From Climacium dendroides (lineage: Eukaryota; Streptophyta; Bryopsida; Hypnales; Climaciaceae): 64,000 bases of DNA. The translations under genes and the position numbers were made by a program. Where the stretch lies: positions 4,882,001 through 4,946,000 of the forward strand of contig OX467088.1 in assembly GCA_950106755.1 (NCBI GenBank). Reading direction: 5' to 3'. Each line of letters begins with the position of its first letter. Position 1 is the stretch's first letter. Below are positions 1-10,209 of the stretch, in pieces. Under the pieces are notes generated by a model. It searched no databases, was not told where the DNA came from, and saw only the letters and a list, made by a program, of their open reading frames with translations.

Positions 1-2440
1 AACAAGGAAAAAGAGGCAACAAAAAAATTTTGAATTGAAATTTTTGAATTTTGAATATTAGGATTTGTTATGAAAAAGTTATGGACAATTTGTTTTGGGG
101 ACAATTAAAGCATCTTTTTGAAAAAATAGTTTAGGATTCATTTCTAAATCCAATTTTTACAATAAAAAATAAATCCATGTGGTTTAGTTTGCTTCCTAGA
201 ACAATCTCACCATTGGATTAGTGTGTTTTAATTCTATTTTAGAAACATTAAAAATTTAGATTTTTCTTCTATCTCATACCTACTTCTACTTAGCAATTTT
301 TTTAAGAATGAAAATTAATTTTTCTGAATTTTTTTTTCCTAGACTCTCAACTCAATTCTCCACCATAAAGATTTAAACCTCAAAACTTTGTAGTGCAAAA
401 AATTTAAGTTAAGAAGGTTCAAAGTCAAAAAAGTCTAGTTTGACAATGTGCTAAAAAACTTGTTATTTTTCATTTTAAATGCAAATATCTTACAATTTGT
501 GTGGTCAAAATTTCTGAAATTTATCCCACACATTTTTATACTAGTTAGGTGTAAGATTTAATTTTTAGATGTGTAGAAAAAATAATTTTCAATTTTTTTA
601 CTCTTTATTATAGAAATAGCAGTTTTGAGTGAGTGTTTTTGGGTAGAAAATAGGCCTTCAGTTGGTCTTTTTAGGGGTTAACACTTGAATGGGCACTCAA
701 AGGATGCTAATCAATGACAAAGGTAGTTGAAACTTGAAAATGATGTGATTTTTAGACCAATAGGTGCATTCTTCATTTGAACACTAATTTGAAAAGTCAT
801 CCACTAGATATTTCTAGGTGCCTTGTCGTTCTATGGTCAATGGTTTATTATTTTTGTTACTTAGTACATCTATTTCTATTACAAAATTTTACAATTCACT
901 TAACAGGCATTGCAAGAAACACATGATGTTTTGTCTTGAAATGGCCTATTTCAGTGAATATTATGACGTTTTGGAATTATTATTTTTAAATGAAATAAAG
1001 TATGAATAATTTGTAAAGCATTCAAAATAGTATGTTTGTAAAAATTCAGGCCTAGAAAATTTTATCTTCAAAAGTTATGCTCAAAAAAATAACAATGGAA
1101 AATACCCCCAAAATGAATATTTTGATGTTTAATTTTTAGAAAATATTAAAACAAAACAAAAAATAAAATAAAATATTTCCTTTTTCCTAACTTGAAGGTG
1201 CTCCTTCTCAACCATTTGCATCTTTGGGGAAAAAATTTGTGTTATCTTGGCACTTGTACAAAGGTAGTACACTTTGAGTACATATAGAAGGTGGGCACTT
1301 TACAATTTTAAGAAAATCTCTTATGGGCTTCACTAAAAGTCTTCATGTTCCAATTTTGACCTCCAAATTTACATTTTTGGACCAAAAATAGTACTAAAAT
1401 CTTCCAAATGGTAAAAGTAGTCATCCAATCATGGACTATTTTAAAATAATGAATTGTTTTTAAAATAGTAGAAAAATTATTCAATGTCTTAAACTACCAC
1501 ATGTGCCTTTATTTCAAATTTTGTTTAAAATTGACTTACAACTCAAAAGTTATAAGCAAGAAAAACACCCATCCAAGCAAAGGGGACAAACAACGGACAA
1601 GTATTTCTTGCAATCACCTTTAACCCTTAAACGTAAAGGTGGAAGGTGGACATTTGACGTACGATGGATGATAGAAAATTTCTCCATGTAGGACAAGAAC
1701 ACAACTATTCATCCTCTAAATTTTGTGGGAAAAGTCTTCTACAGTAGCTTGTCTCCCAATGAGTGCTTTTTCATTTTTTTAGCCAACTATTCACATGGTA
1801 ATGAAAATTGATAATTTCCAAGGTCACCCCATCATCCTTTAAGGGTTAAGTATTCATAAAGTGACAATATGTCCCTCGTGACTTTTTCCACTCGCCCCAA
1901 GTTTTGTTGCTATTTCACAAATTGAAAAGTGTCGGAGTTCGTAGCAGCTTAAGTAATAATACAGATAAGCAAACAAATTATATTTCAATAAGTGCATTGC
2001 CTTTAGGATTTGTCTTTTCAAAGCACTACTATTATGTTATCCTCCCCAAGCATATGTGGTTGTCACCCTAACTTGTGAGAGATGTACTCAAAAGATGCAT
2101 TAATTATATTAACATTAAACTATTTATTTATTTTTTTAAATTCTCACCTCCCATCCAACCCTAACCTACCACCCCATCCTAACCCCCAATTCCAATCCAC
2201 CATCCAACCCTAATCCACCACCCAACCTAAACCCTACCCTATGATCACGTGCAATACATATGCATGCTGATGATTAATCGCACAACAAAAACAATCACCT
2301 AAATGAAGTTATATTCATCAATCCAGAAACAAATTTAGCACAACAACAGTCAACAAGCCGATCTCGAGGAGACCAGCTTCATGCTGAAGCCTGAGCTGCA
2401 GACTATTGTTCCATTGGGAACTTGGGGATCGAGAATGGGA
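1..2440. other. AT-rich intergenic DNA, no gene seen
   Basis: No open frame here has recognisable protein content, and the short ones are the kind expected by chance. Most of the first 660 bases belong to a dispersed repeat listed separately. The stretch at 2150-2240 is rich in CCAACCCTAA-like words, a degenerate C-rich simple repeat. Nothing else could be assigned. Confidence 0.6.
150..660 (+). repeat. Dispersed repeat A, copy 1
   Basis: The segment matches, with many substitutions and indels, the reverse complement of about 14575-15070, and its first half matches 55360-55640 directly. Shared landmarks in order are an ATCTCACNATTGGGATTAGTG-like word, a TTCTCAACTCAATTNTCCA word and a CAAAGTCAAA word. 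No termini or target duplication were found, so the class is unknown; it may be decayed non-coding transposon sequence. Confidence 0.6.
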
Positions 2441-2582
2441 ACTTGATCAGCATAAATTAGGTTTATCTCTCACTCTCGTGTTGATTTTCAGGTAACTTGT
2501 TTCCGAAGAATTGGTGGAGTGTAAAGCTACCTCATGTGTGCAATTGTGATGGACGAAACTTGTGATGGCCACTGCTTTCGTT

Positions 2583-2617
2583 GACGTCCGATGACCCCAA
2601 CCCGCCCGATGTGACAA
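2583..2617 (+). repeat. Isolated end of the GTCCG mini-element
   Basis: The sequence GACGTCCGATGACCCCAACC followed by CGCCCGATGTGACAA is the right-hand end of the 90-bp monomer seen complete at 8611-8700. No clear left end (TTGTCACAGTGGACGG) is present upstream; only a degenerate TTGTGATGGACG lies about 40 bases away. It is read as a truncated or decayed copy. Confidence 0.7.
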
Positions 2618-2816
2618 TACTGAACGGAACTCCAAACTTTAGATAATTTTGGTGGGAATGTATGGTTTTATTGTATGGAATGTTGGAGATGATTTGAGAT
2701 TCATATGAGAGCCTAAGAGTGTTAATTTGGAGATTAATTCAATTTTTGAGTAATTTGTTGTCGTTGTTTTCTTCAAGTAATTGGAGTAGTTTTGTGGGAA
2801 GGAGGAGGTACTTGCA

Positions 2817-3838
2817 ATGCCTTTATTTGCGCAAGAAGTTACTTATCGCAGGGAGGGGGGGTTCATGAATGCCTCCAGCATTAGAAGTTACTTATCGCGG
2901 GGAGGGGGGTCACAAATGCCTCCAGTTCCTCTTGATGAGCTTCTTTCTCCATCTTTTCTTACACTCTATGATGAAGAGTTACTTTCATATTCAATATGGG
3001 ACCATTGTGCCGCGAAGCTGGAGGCAAATCATGGTGCTACATATGCGTTGGAACCTCTTTTGACTCCAAACATTATTGCTCAAATTGGTGTTACTTTGGA
3101 TGCTCTTGGTACCTCTATTTTAGGGGTACAGATTGCCCTCCTTCCAAGTTTAAGGAGTGTGTTGGAGAACATTCTTATAGATTTGAAGAATCGTGCGTCT
3201 ACCGCTACTCATGGTGATGATGACAAGCTTGGCATGCATGGGTGCAAGTACCTCAAAGACGAAGAAGAGGCCAAGGGGGTGTTGTAAGAGGTCAAAGAGG
3301 TGCAAGGGGAAGAACAAGAGGTAGGTAGAGGGTCTCAATACGAGTGCATGACGAGGCCGAGGGTGATGGTGATGATCCGTTGAGGCGAGAAGAGCTTGTG
3401 AATGCACAGTTTTTTAAAGATGTCCTTCGGATTTATGTGGAAATGGATGCTTATACTACCCCACCAAAAGATAACCAATAACAACTCTCCGCTTGAAAGG
3501 TCAGCATCAAAGAACGTGCAGAAGCTTTTGCTAGACATTTGGAGGTGGCTCGTACTCATGAACCGTATAGCCCATACATTACCACTGGAGTGGCTTGCTT
3601 CTACCATAGGATGCGACTCTCGATGTCAAGTGGTTTTTCTAATGTGGGCATCTTACCTATGAAGTTTTGCACTAAGTTCAGCTTTTTTCCAACCTTTTAT
3701 GTCACTAATAGTGTTATCGCGGTGTTTGAGTTCCCTCTGCACAATCACCTTTCTATGAATCCTAGAGACATTGTTGTTGTTTTTGGTTTTGCATTCGATT
3801 TGAGAATACTTCATGGAGAGATCGCAGCACCAAGTGGA
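2817..3838 (+). pseudogene. Unrecognised gene, 5' part, interrupted by Copia
   Basis: Coding-like sequence runs from an ATG at 2817 in one frame (156 codons to 3287) and continues in another frame from about 3260. The second frame is broken by TAG near 3327, TAA near 3479 and TGA near 3497. The shift lies near 3255. Visible parts are a 49-bp tandem duplication near the start (2834-2931), a Gly/Arg-rich stretch (VVRGQRGARGRTRGR) and a conserved-looking block from about 3500 containing FCTKFSFFP and VFEFPLHN. The frame reaches the Copia insertion at 3838 and resumes exactly at 9295. I do not recognise the family. It could be a host gene or the coding part of an older transposon. Confidence 0.55.
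2834..2931 (+). repeat. 49-bp tandem duplication
   Basis: Two adjacent copies of a unit beginning AGAAGTTACTTATCGC, followed by a G-run and ATGCCTCCAG, lie 49 bases apart (2834 and 2883). Because 49 is not a multiple of three, the duplication shifts the frame of the gene relic it sits in and may have helped break it. Confidence 0.8.
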
Positions 3839-4017
3839 TATAAGTTGAAGAGTTGATAAAATAATGATATATTAATGTAAAGTGATTACATGTATATATA
3901 AGGTGATCACACCTTTTACAAGTAGAAGGGTACAACCTTCTATGTGCCAAAGGGCACTACTTATTATGATTGTAACTAAACTACATACACTAACTAAATT
4001 AGTATATACCACTAATA
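3839..4017 (-). repeat. 3' LTR of the Copia element
   Basis: This 179-bp repeat matches 9103-9289 except for one T/C difference and the absence of an 8-bp stretch near the middle. On the plus strand it begins TATAAGTTGAAG and ends CCACTAATA. It abuts the target duplication GTGGA on its left. Confidence 0.95.
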
Positions 4018-4025
4018 CTCCCACT
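4018..4025 (-). other. Polypurine tract of the Copia element
   Basis: Read on the minus strand, AGTGGGAG directly precedes the 3' LTR. This is the expected place and composition for the plus-strand primer of reverse transcription. It is short, and the assignment rests mainly on position. Confidence 0.6.
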
Positions 4026-4162
4026 AGTTTGGTATGTAGTTTTTAAAAATAAAATCTATTGAATAAATAATGTTATTTATGTGTTCTAAGTCTTGTAATT
4101 GGATTATGAATTTGTATCCTCCCACTCCAATTATAGAAGTAGAATTAATTGTATTTATGTTC

Positions 4163-7100
4163 CTATGGAGGTGGTGTAGACGTAGAAGTATAAGGATGCA
4201 AACCAAGACCATATAGGAATTTATTGTGTTTTTGTTTTGGTAAACCTTTAGTAAAGATATCTGCAACCATCTCATTGGTTGGAATATGCTTGAGCTGGAC
4301 ATGGCTAGATTGAATTACTTCTCTCATATAATGATATTGTGTGTCTATGTGTTTACTCCGAGAGTGAAATTTGGGATTGAGACTCAAGGCAATGGCACTT
4401 TGATTGTCTACATAAATAATTGTGGGTTCCAATTGGGGAAAGCCCAAATCTTTTAGTAACCTACGTAACCATATAGCTTTTGCACATGCCTTGGATAATG
4501 CGATGTACTCAAATTCAGTGCTTGAAAGGGCTACGGAAGTTTGTTTCTTACTAGCCCAAGTAATGATAGCTCTTGCAAAAAGGAAACAATAACCTGATGT
4601 GGAGCGTCTTGTGTCTTAGTCACCAGCCCAATCAGCATCAGAATAACCATAGAGGAGATGTCCATTAGAAGAAGATTGATATGTGAGACTATGTGCTAAT
4701 GTCCCTTTTATATATCGCATAACTCGTTTCATTGCTTGCCAATGGATTGGGCCAGGATTGGATAAATACTGGGACAAACTATTCACACTATACTTGATAT
4801 CAGGTCTAGTACAGATTGTAGAATGAATTAAACTCCCACATAATTCAGAATAGGGAATATCTTGCATTAAAGATTTAGCACTATCAGTTGTAGGACAATC
4901 AGTTTTAGAAAGTTTGATTCCGGCTTCCAATGGAGTAGATATATCATGGCATGTGTCCATGTGAAATCTCACAAGTAGTGATTGTAAGTATTTTTCTTGA
5001 TTGACTACCAATGTGTGACTAATTCTATCACGATAGATTTGTAAACCAAGAATATAGTGAATGTGACCTTCATCACTCATGTCAAACTCAACATTTAATA
5101 AGTGTTTTAGGGAGTGTATAGCTGAAATTGCATCACTTAGTATAATACAATCATCAACATAAATGGCAATGAGTAAAAATTGAGTTAAATCTCTTTTTAC
5201 ATAAATATTTGGATCAACCTCAATGGTGACAAAGCCATGGTTAATTAAATAAGTATAAAGACGTATATACCAAGCACAAGAGGATTGCTTCAAACCTGAT
5301 AAAGATTTGTCTAATTTACATACTAAAGTTTCAGAAGAATCTGAAGTAGTAATTGTCATGCCATCTGGAATGGTCATATAAATCTCCTCTGTAATGTATC
5401 CATTAAGAAATGTTGTTTTAAAATCCATTTGTTGAACTTCAAAGTTAAATTGGGTTGCTAATGCCAATAAGACTCGAATAGAAGCTAATTTTAACACAGG
5501 AGAAAAAGTCTATGTGTAATCAAGGCCAACAACTTGGGTATAATCCTTTGCAACCAACCGTGCTTTGTACTTGTTTATAGAACCATCAGAATTATATTTT
5601 ATTTTAAATATCCATTTGGAAGTAATTGGTTTGCGACCAGATGGAAGAGAAGTTATCCTCCATGTTTTATTTTGGATTAAAGATTGAATCTTAGAATCAA
5701 TGGCCTGTTGCCATTTGAGGGCATTTGGACTTTCCAATGCTTATTTAATAGTATTAGGTTCTAAAAGAATATTAACAAGCAAAGCTTGTTTTCTATTTTT
5801 AGATTTGGATTTAATAGGTTTGCGGCCTTCAATCATTTCCAATAATCTTTTACGAGGATTAATCATCCGTTTAGGTCTAGTATTGGAAGGAGAGGGGGAT
5901 TTTGAAATAGGGGCTAATGTATCATTAAATATCTCAGGACTAGCTTATATTAGCGTTATCAAGACATCATCTAGAAAATTCATCATTCAAATTTATTGTA
6001 TTTTGAGGTGAATTATCGTGCTCATAAACATTATTAATACACCAAGTAATATTAGAATCATTATTCAACTCTGGAGGCGTATTACTAGATGAGACTTCAC
6101 TTGATTGCATAGGGGATGAGGATTGTACACCAGAGTTTGGTACACTTAGAGTATTTGTATTAGTATCTTGGTCAAGAGGTGAGTTTATATGTGAATTGGA
6201 AACATGAGGAACATTTATTACTTGTTGTTGTAATCCATGTTTTACTGTAGAAACAATTAGTGGTTTAAGAAAAGACATGGAAAAAGAAGAATCCTTTATA
6301 ATTTCTTTATCAATGTACCATGGAACTTGATTACTTGATGCGTGACTTAATTTTTCATCAAAAGTAACATCACAAGAAATAATTATTTTTCGATTAGCTG
6401 TATTCATTAATTGATAGGCTTTTTGTTCGTCTGAATAACCAAGGAAAATACATGGTATTGTGTGATTGTCTAGTTTCTTATGGTGGTCTTTGTATATTAA
6501 GGCAAAGGCCATACTGCCAAAAATTTTGAGGTATGATAAATTTGGTATTCTTCGTGTCCATATTTGATAAGGAGTTTTATCTTTAACCACTTTTATTGGA
6601 GATCTATTTTGTAGATAATTAGCATTTAGTAGAGCCTCACCCCAAAAACGCTTTGATAGTCCACTATGAAATAACATAGAGATGACAACACCAATCAAAG
6701 TACGATTTTTCCTCTCACTTACTCCATTTTGTTGTGGTGTATTAGGAGTAGTAAATTGATGAGTAATACCATGTGTTTGACAGAATAATTTAAATTTTTC
6801 TAATTTATATTCTCCACCATTGTCTGAACAAAGAGTAATTATCTTTTGGGAAGTTTGATTCTCAACTAATTGTTTATAGATTTGAAATTTATGTAATGTT
6901 TCTGATTTATGTTTAAGTAAATAAACTATTGTATATCTTGATTTGTCGTCTATAAAAGTTAAGAAATATAGAAGTCCAGAATGTGTTGGTGGATCTATAG
7001 GTCCACAAAGATCACTATGAACTAGTTCTAATAATTTGGTTGCTCTAAAATGAGTAGTTTTAGGAAATGGATCTCTGTGTTGTTTACCATTGAGGCAAGA

Positions 7101-8596
7101 ATGACATAAAGGTACCGTAGTCACATCATAATTATCTAATCCAATGGACATTGATTTGATGTAATCTATTCCTATTGATATGGCCTAATTGATGATGCCA
7201 TAAATAAGCTTTGTCTAATGGGACACTTGCAGGGAGAGCTGCTATTTTTGAATTAGATTTATGAAAATAACCTAGTTTATACAAATCATTTTCTAATGAG
7301 CAAGTGGTAATTATTTTACCTGCACTATTTTTTAAAGTGCATATGCCTTTTTGAATAGTAAGCTCTCCGCCGGCTTTGTCAAATATTCAAATTGGGTGAC
7401 TGAAAATAAATTTTTAGTAAGGCCAAGTATGTATAAAACACTAGGTATTTCTTTGACTTTGTTATTAAATAATTTTATAGCAACATCTCCTTGACCTACA
7501 ATTTGATGCGTAGTACTATCACCTAAATAAACCAAGGGACCATTTGGCCAATGTTCATATTTAATGAAAGCTTCTTTATCATGTGACATATGTTGAGTGG
7601 CCCTGGTGTCAACATACCATATATCATCTATAATAGATGTTTTATTAGTAAAATGAAATAAAGAAGCTACATACAAGGTGCGTTTTTGTGAATCATTAGT
7701 ATCTTGTACAAAATTTGATTGTCTTTTAAAATGTTTAGTATTACTTTTCTCATTTGTTTTCAAGAATTGACAGTCCCTTATATGATGTCCTAATTTTTTA
7801 CAATTAAAACATCTAATTATTTTATTATTATTTATATTATTTGATACTTTTTCATTTGAAAATTCACCCTTATAATTGGGTTTTGGTGTCTAATTTTTTT
7901 TTAATTTAAAATTTCTTTTGTGAGTGTATAAAGCAGATTGTGAATCAATAGGATTATGTTGAGAAGTCATATCATTAATAAATATTTCTTCTTGTATTAA
8001 GTCTGGAATTAGAGACTAAAGTGATAAATTTGGTTGTCTTCTTAAGGAACTAAAAAATGTATGATATTTAGAAGATACACTTTCCATCAATGCATGTACT
8101 GCATCTTCATCAGAAAGTTGATTTCTAGCAGCAGCTAATTGCTGTAGTATTGATCTAAACTTATGAATATGAAATGTCATATTATCATTTGGTTTCATTT
8201 TTATAGAATGAAGTTGAGTTTTGAGATGCATCCTTGTGACAACATCATGTGATTCAAAGATTTGAGTAGTTCATCCCAAGCTTGTTTTGATGATGAGCAA
8301 CTTCCAACATGTGAAGCTACCGTTATATCCAAGCAGTTGTTTATTACAGCAAGAGAAATTGTATCTCTTTCTTCTCAATTTGCAACACTGCCTACTCCAG
8401 TTTGGGGTAGGACTTGAGCGGTGCTAGCAGCCACTTCAACTGCTGTAGGACATTTAGGCTTTGCTTCATTTCCAGAAACAATAGACCAAAGTTTTTCTGC
8501 TTTAAGGAATAAGGTTAATTTATTCTTCCACATATTGAAATATGTGCCATCAAATTTTCCCACATCATGTGTGTCAGGAACCTTTGAATGAGCCAT
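4163..8596 (-). pseudogene. Copia Gag-Pol polyprotein, broken
   Basis: Gag starts with the ATG at 8596 (MAHSKVPDTHDVGKFDG), hits a stop near 8375, and continues after a frame change near 8260. A CCHC knuckle (CFNCKKLGHHIRDC) lies at about 7760-7805. The protease motif near 7600 reads WYVDTRATQHM where DSGA or DTGA is usual, so the flap-adjacent Gly is replaced by Arg. Integrase has HSDLCGP, CSDNGGEY and NGVSERKNRT, supplying the D, D and E residues. Reverse transcriptase carries IAIYVDDCI near 5155. RNase H starts at DADWAGD (near 4620) and ends near 4163. In-frame stops include TAG within the DYT-TFSPV region (near 5510), TAA after DADWAGD (4616-4618), and others near 5960. It cannot make a full polyprotein as it stands. 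Confidence 0.9.
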
Positions 8597-8605
8597 TATT
8601 TCAAT

Positions 8606-8802
8606 CTAAGTTGTCACAGTGGACGAACAGTCCGTCCGTCTCGTCTGGTTTGTCCGTCCGTCCGGGACATCCGATGACCCCAACCCACCCGATGTGACAA
8701 CCTAGGAATTGTCACAGTGGACGGATGGTTTGTCCGTCCCATCGAGTTTGTCCGTCCGTCCGGGACGTCTGATGACCCCAACCCGCCCGATGTGACAACA
8801 CT
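8606..8802 (+). mobile_element. Dimeric GTCCG mini-element inside Copia leader
   Basis: The insert is two direct 90-bp monomers (8611-8700 and 8709-8798) joined by CCTAGGAA. Each monomer begins TTGTCACAGTGGACG and ends GATGTGACAA, so its ends are inverted repeats of TTGTCACA, and each is filled with GTCCG words. Flanks TATTTCAAT (8597-8605) and AATTTCAAT (8803-8811) match at 8 of 9 bases, as expected for a 9-bp target duplication. It separates the Copia primer-binding site and leader from gag and must be younger than the Copia family member it hit. It encodes nothing. A 9-bp duplication would fit a Mutator-like transposase, which is inference. Confidence 0.8.
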
Positions 8803-8855
8803 AATTTCAATATTTTGTTAAATTTTTGGTTATAATTGTTTTTAAAACTTCATTA

Positions 8856-9071
8856 TTAACTGAGTTTATTATAAATTTCTTGATAAAGATTGAGTTCCTC
8901 CCATTCTTTTGATTCTAGTATTAATTGATTCATTAATTGGTCCATAAATTGATAAAAGAACTCATCATCTATTGATTCTATGTTTATAAAATTAGGATTC
9001 TCTTCTTCATTTTCATTCTCATTATTTTTTAATTCAATAGTGGTGTCAAGGTTAAAAATACCTTGACACAT
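8856..9071 (-). CDS. Small acidic ORF in the Copia leader
   Basis: A 71-codon frame opens 30 bases inside the primer-binding site and encodes an acidic peptide rich in Asn and Glu (a run NNENENEEENPNF and a later EEFFYQF-like stretch). It lies upstream of gag and is now separated from it by the inserted mini-element. It may be a remnant of the original Gag N-terminus or an upstream ORF; low complexity and length leave chance as a real alternative. Confidence 0.3.
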   Translation of the reverse strand: MCQGIFNLDTTIELKNNENENEEENPNFINIESIDDEFFYQFMDQLMNQLILESKEWEELNLYQEIYNKLS

Positions 9072-9090
9072 ATTGGAAGCAAAAAGAATC

Positions 9091-9102
9091 GCTCTGATAC
9101 CA
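9091..9102 (-). other. Copia primer-binding site
   Basis: On the minus strand TGGTATCAGAGC follows the 5' LTR directly. It is the standard plant Copia complement to the 3' end of initiator methionyl tRNA and fixes the LTR boundary at 9103. Confidence 0.95.
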
Positions 9103-9289
9103 TATAAGTTGAAGAGTTGATAAAATAATGATATATTAATGTAAAGTGATCACATGTATATATAAGGTGATCACACCTTTTAACCTTTTACAAGTAGAAG
9201 GGTACAACCTTCTATGTGCCAAAGGGCACTACTTATTATGATTGTAACTAAACTACATACACTAACTAAATTAGTATATACCACTAATA
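9103..9289 (-). repeat. 5' LTR of the Copia element
   Basis: The 187-bp repeat is the partner of 3839-4017 and carries an extra 8-bp AACCTTTT-type duplication. It abuts the target duplication GTGGA at 9290-9294. Confidence 0.95.
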
Positions 9290-9294
9290 GTGGA

Positions 9295-9570
9295 CAAATT
9301 TTCAGAGTGCGTTGGTTTGAGGTGGGTGTTGAGGATGAAGTATGGAAAGCGCTCTGTAAATTAAACCTCTATGGTCACAAGCCAAAACATCAGCATTCCT
9401 ATGATATTGTAATTGGCTCTATGTGTTATCGAAATGACCGAAACCATTCCATTACTCCTTGTGAGATGGAAGGTTTGGTACAGGTAGCGTTTTGTTCCAA
9501 GGCGGCATGGACATGGGCGGGATCATGTTTGAAACGGATGTTTATTGAGATTCGGGTAAACGAGGTATGA
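9295..9570 (+). pseudogene. Unrecognised gene, 3' part after the Copia insertion
   Basis: Removing the Copia element and one TSD copy joins codon 3836-3838 (Gly) directly to CAA at 9295 without changing frame. The 3' segment encodes about 91 residues, including FRVRWFEVG, KLNLYGHKPKHQH, SKAAWTWAGS and LKRMFIEIR, then stops at 9568-9570. Its uninterrupted frame and amino-acid composition look like real coding sequence. Family not recognised. The insertion postdates coding function or at least the coding sequence; upstream stops show that the gene is also broken elsewhere. Confidence 0.55.
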
Positions 9571-9967
9571 AAATTCACTTAGCACTGTGTTCTTGTTTTC
9601 CTCTTTGCCATTTGTTGAAGGCATTTGCAGTAGCAAACAAGAATACACCAAAGGATTTTTAACACATGTACATTGTGATGTTGATTTAATAGGTTCTTGA
9701 AGGCATGTGAGCGTGAATAAGATTCAAGAGATTATTCAATGTCATCGACTTGTGCATGCAACTTGGTGGTCGTGCCAGCCAGGGTGTGGCCGATGGCTTG
9801 GGCTCGAGAGGCTCTCGGCGAAGGACGGCGGCATAATTAACAGAAGTCATTACTACTAATTAGGATTTAGCAAGGCGGCTCAGGATGTTCCGACTATCAA
9901 TCGCATGTTCAAGCGCAAACATTAGACAATTCTACTGAACTTTCTAGTCTGCGATGATGTATTCTCC

Positions 9968-10200
9968 AATGTTGTCACATCGGGCGGGTTGGGGTCATCG
10001 GATGTCCCGGACGGACGGACAAACCGGATGGGACGGACGGACCGGATGGGACGGACGGACCGGATGGGACGGACGGACCGTCCGTCCACTGTGACAATTC
10101 CTAGGTTGTCACATCGGGCGGGTTGGGGTCATCGGACATCTCGGACGAATGGACAAACCAGACGAGACGGACAGACCGTCCGTCCACAATGACAACTTAG
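9968..10200 (-). mobile_element. Dimeric GTCCG mini-element, second copy
   Basis: This copy is in the opposite orientation to 8606-8802 and is flanked by a perfect 9-bp duplication GTATTCTCC (9959-9967 and 10201-10209). It again has two monomers separated by the same 8-bp CCTAGGAA spacer (TTCCTAGG on the plus strand). One monomer is 90 bp (10106-10195). The other is 126 bp (9972-10097) because an internal 18-bp GGGACGGACGGACCGGAT unit is repeated. The right terminal repeat of the 90-bp monomer is slightly degraded (AATGACAA). Confidence 0.85.
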
Positions 10201-10209
10201 GTATTCTCC

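Larger units (their letters stand above)
3839..9289 (-). mobile_element. Ty1/Copia LTR retrotransposon, recently inserted
   Basis: The element is 5,451 bp, lies on the minus strand and is bounded by a 5-bp target duplication GTGGA (3834-3838 and 9290-9294). Its LTRs are 179 and 187 bp and differ by one substitution and one 8-bp indel. The primer-binding site next to the right LTR reads TGGTATCAGAGC, the usual plant Copia match to initiator tRNA-Met. Internal order on the minus strand is gag, protease, integrase, reverse transcriptase, RNase H, the Copia order. LTR termini are TAT...ATA rather than TG...CA. The coding region is broken by several stops and shifts despite the near-identical LTRs. 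A 197-bp DNA element (8606-8802) is inserted in the leader. Confidence 0.95.
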
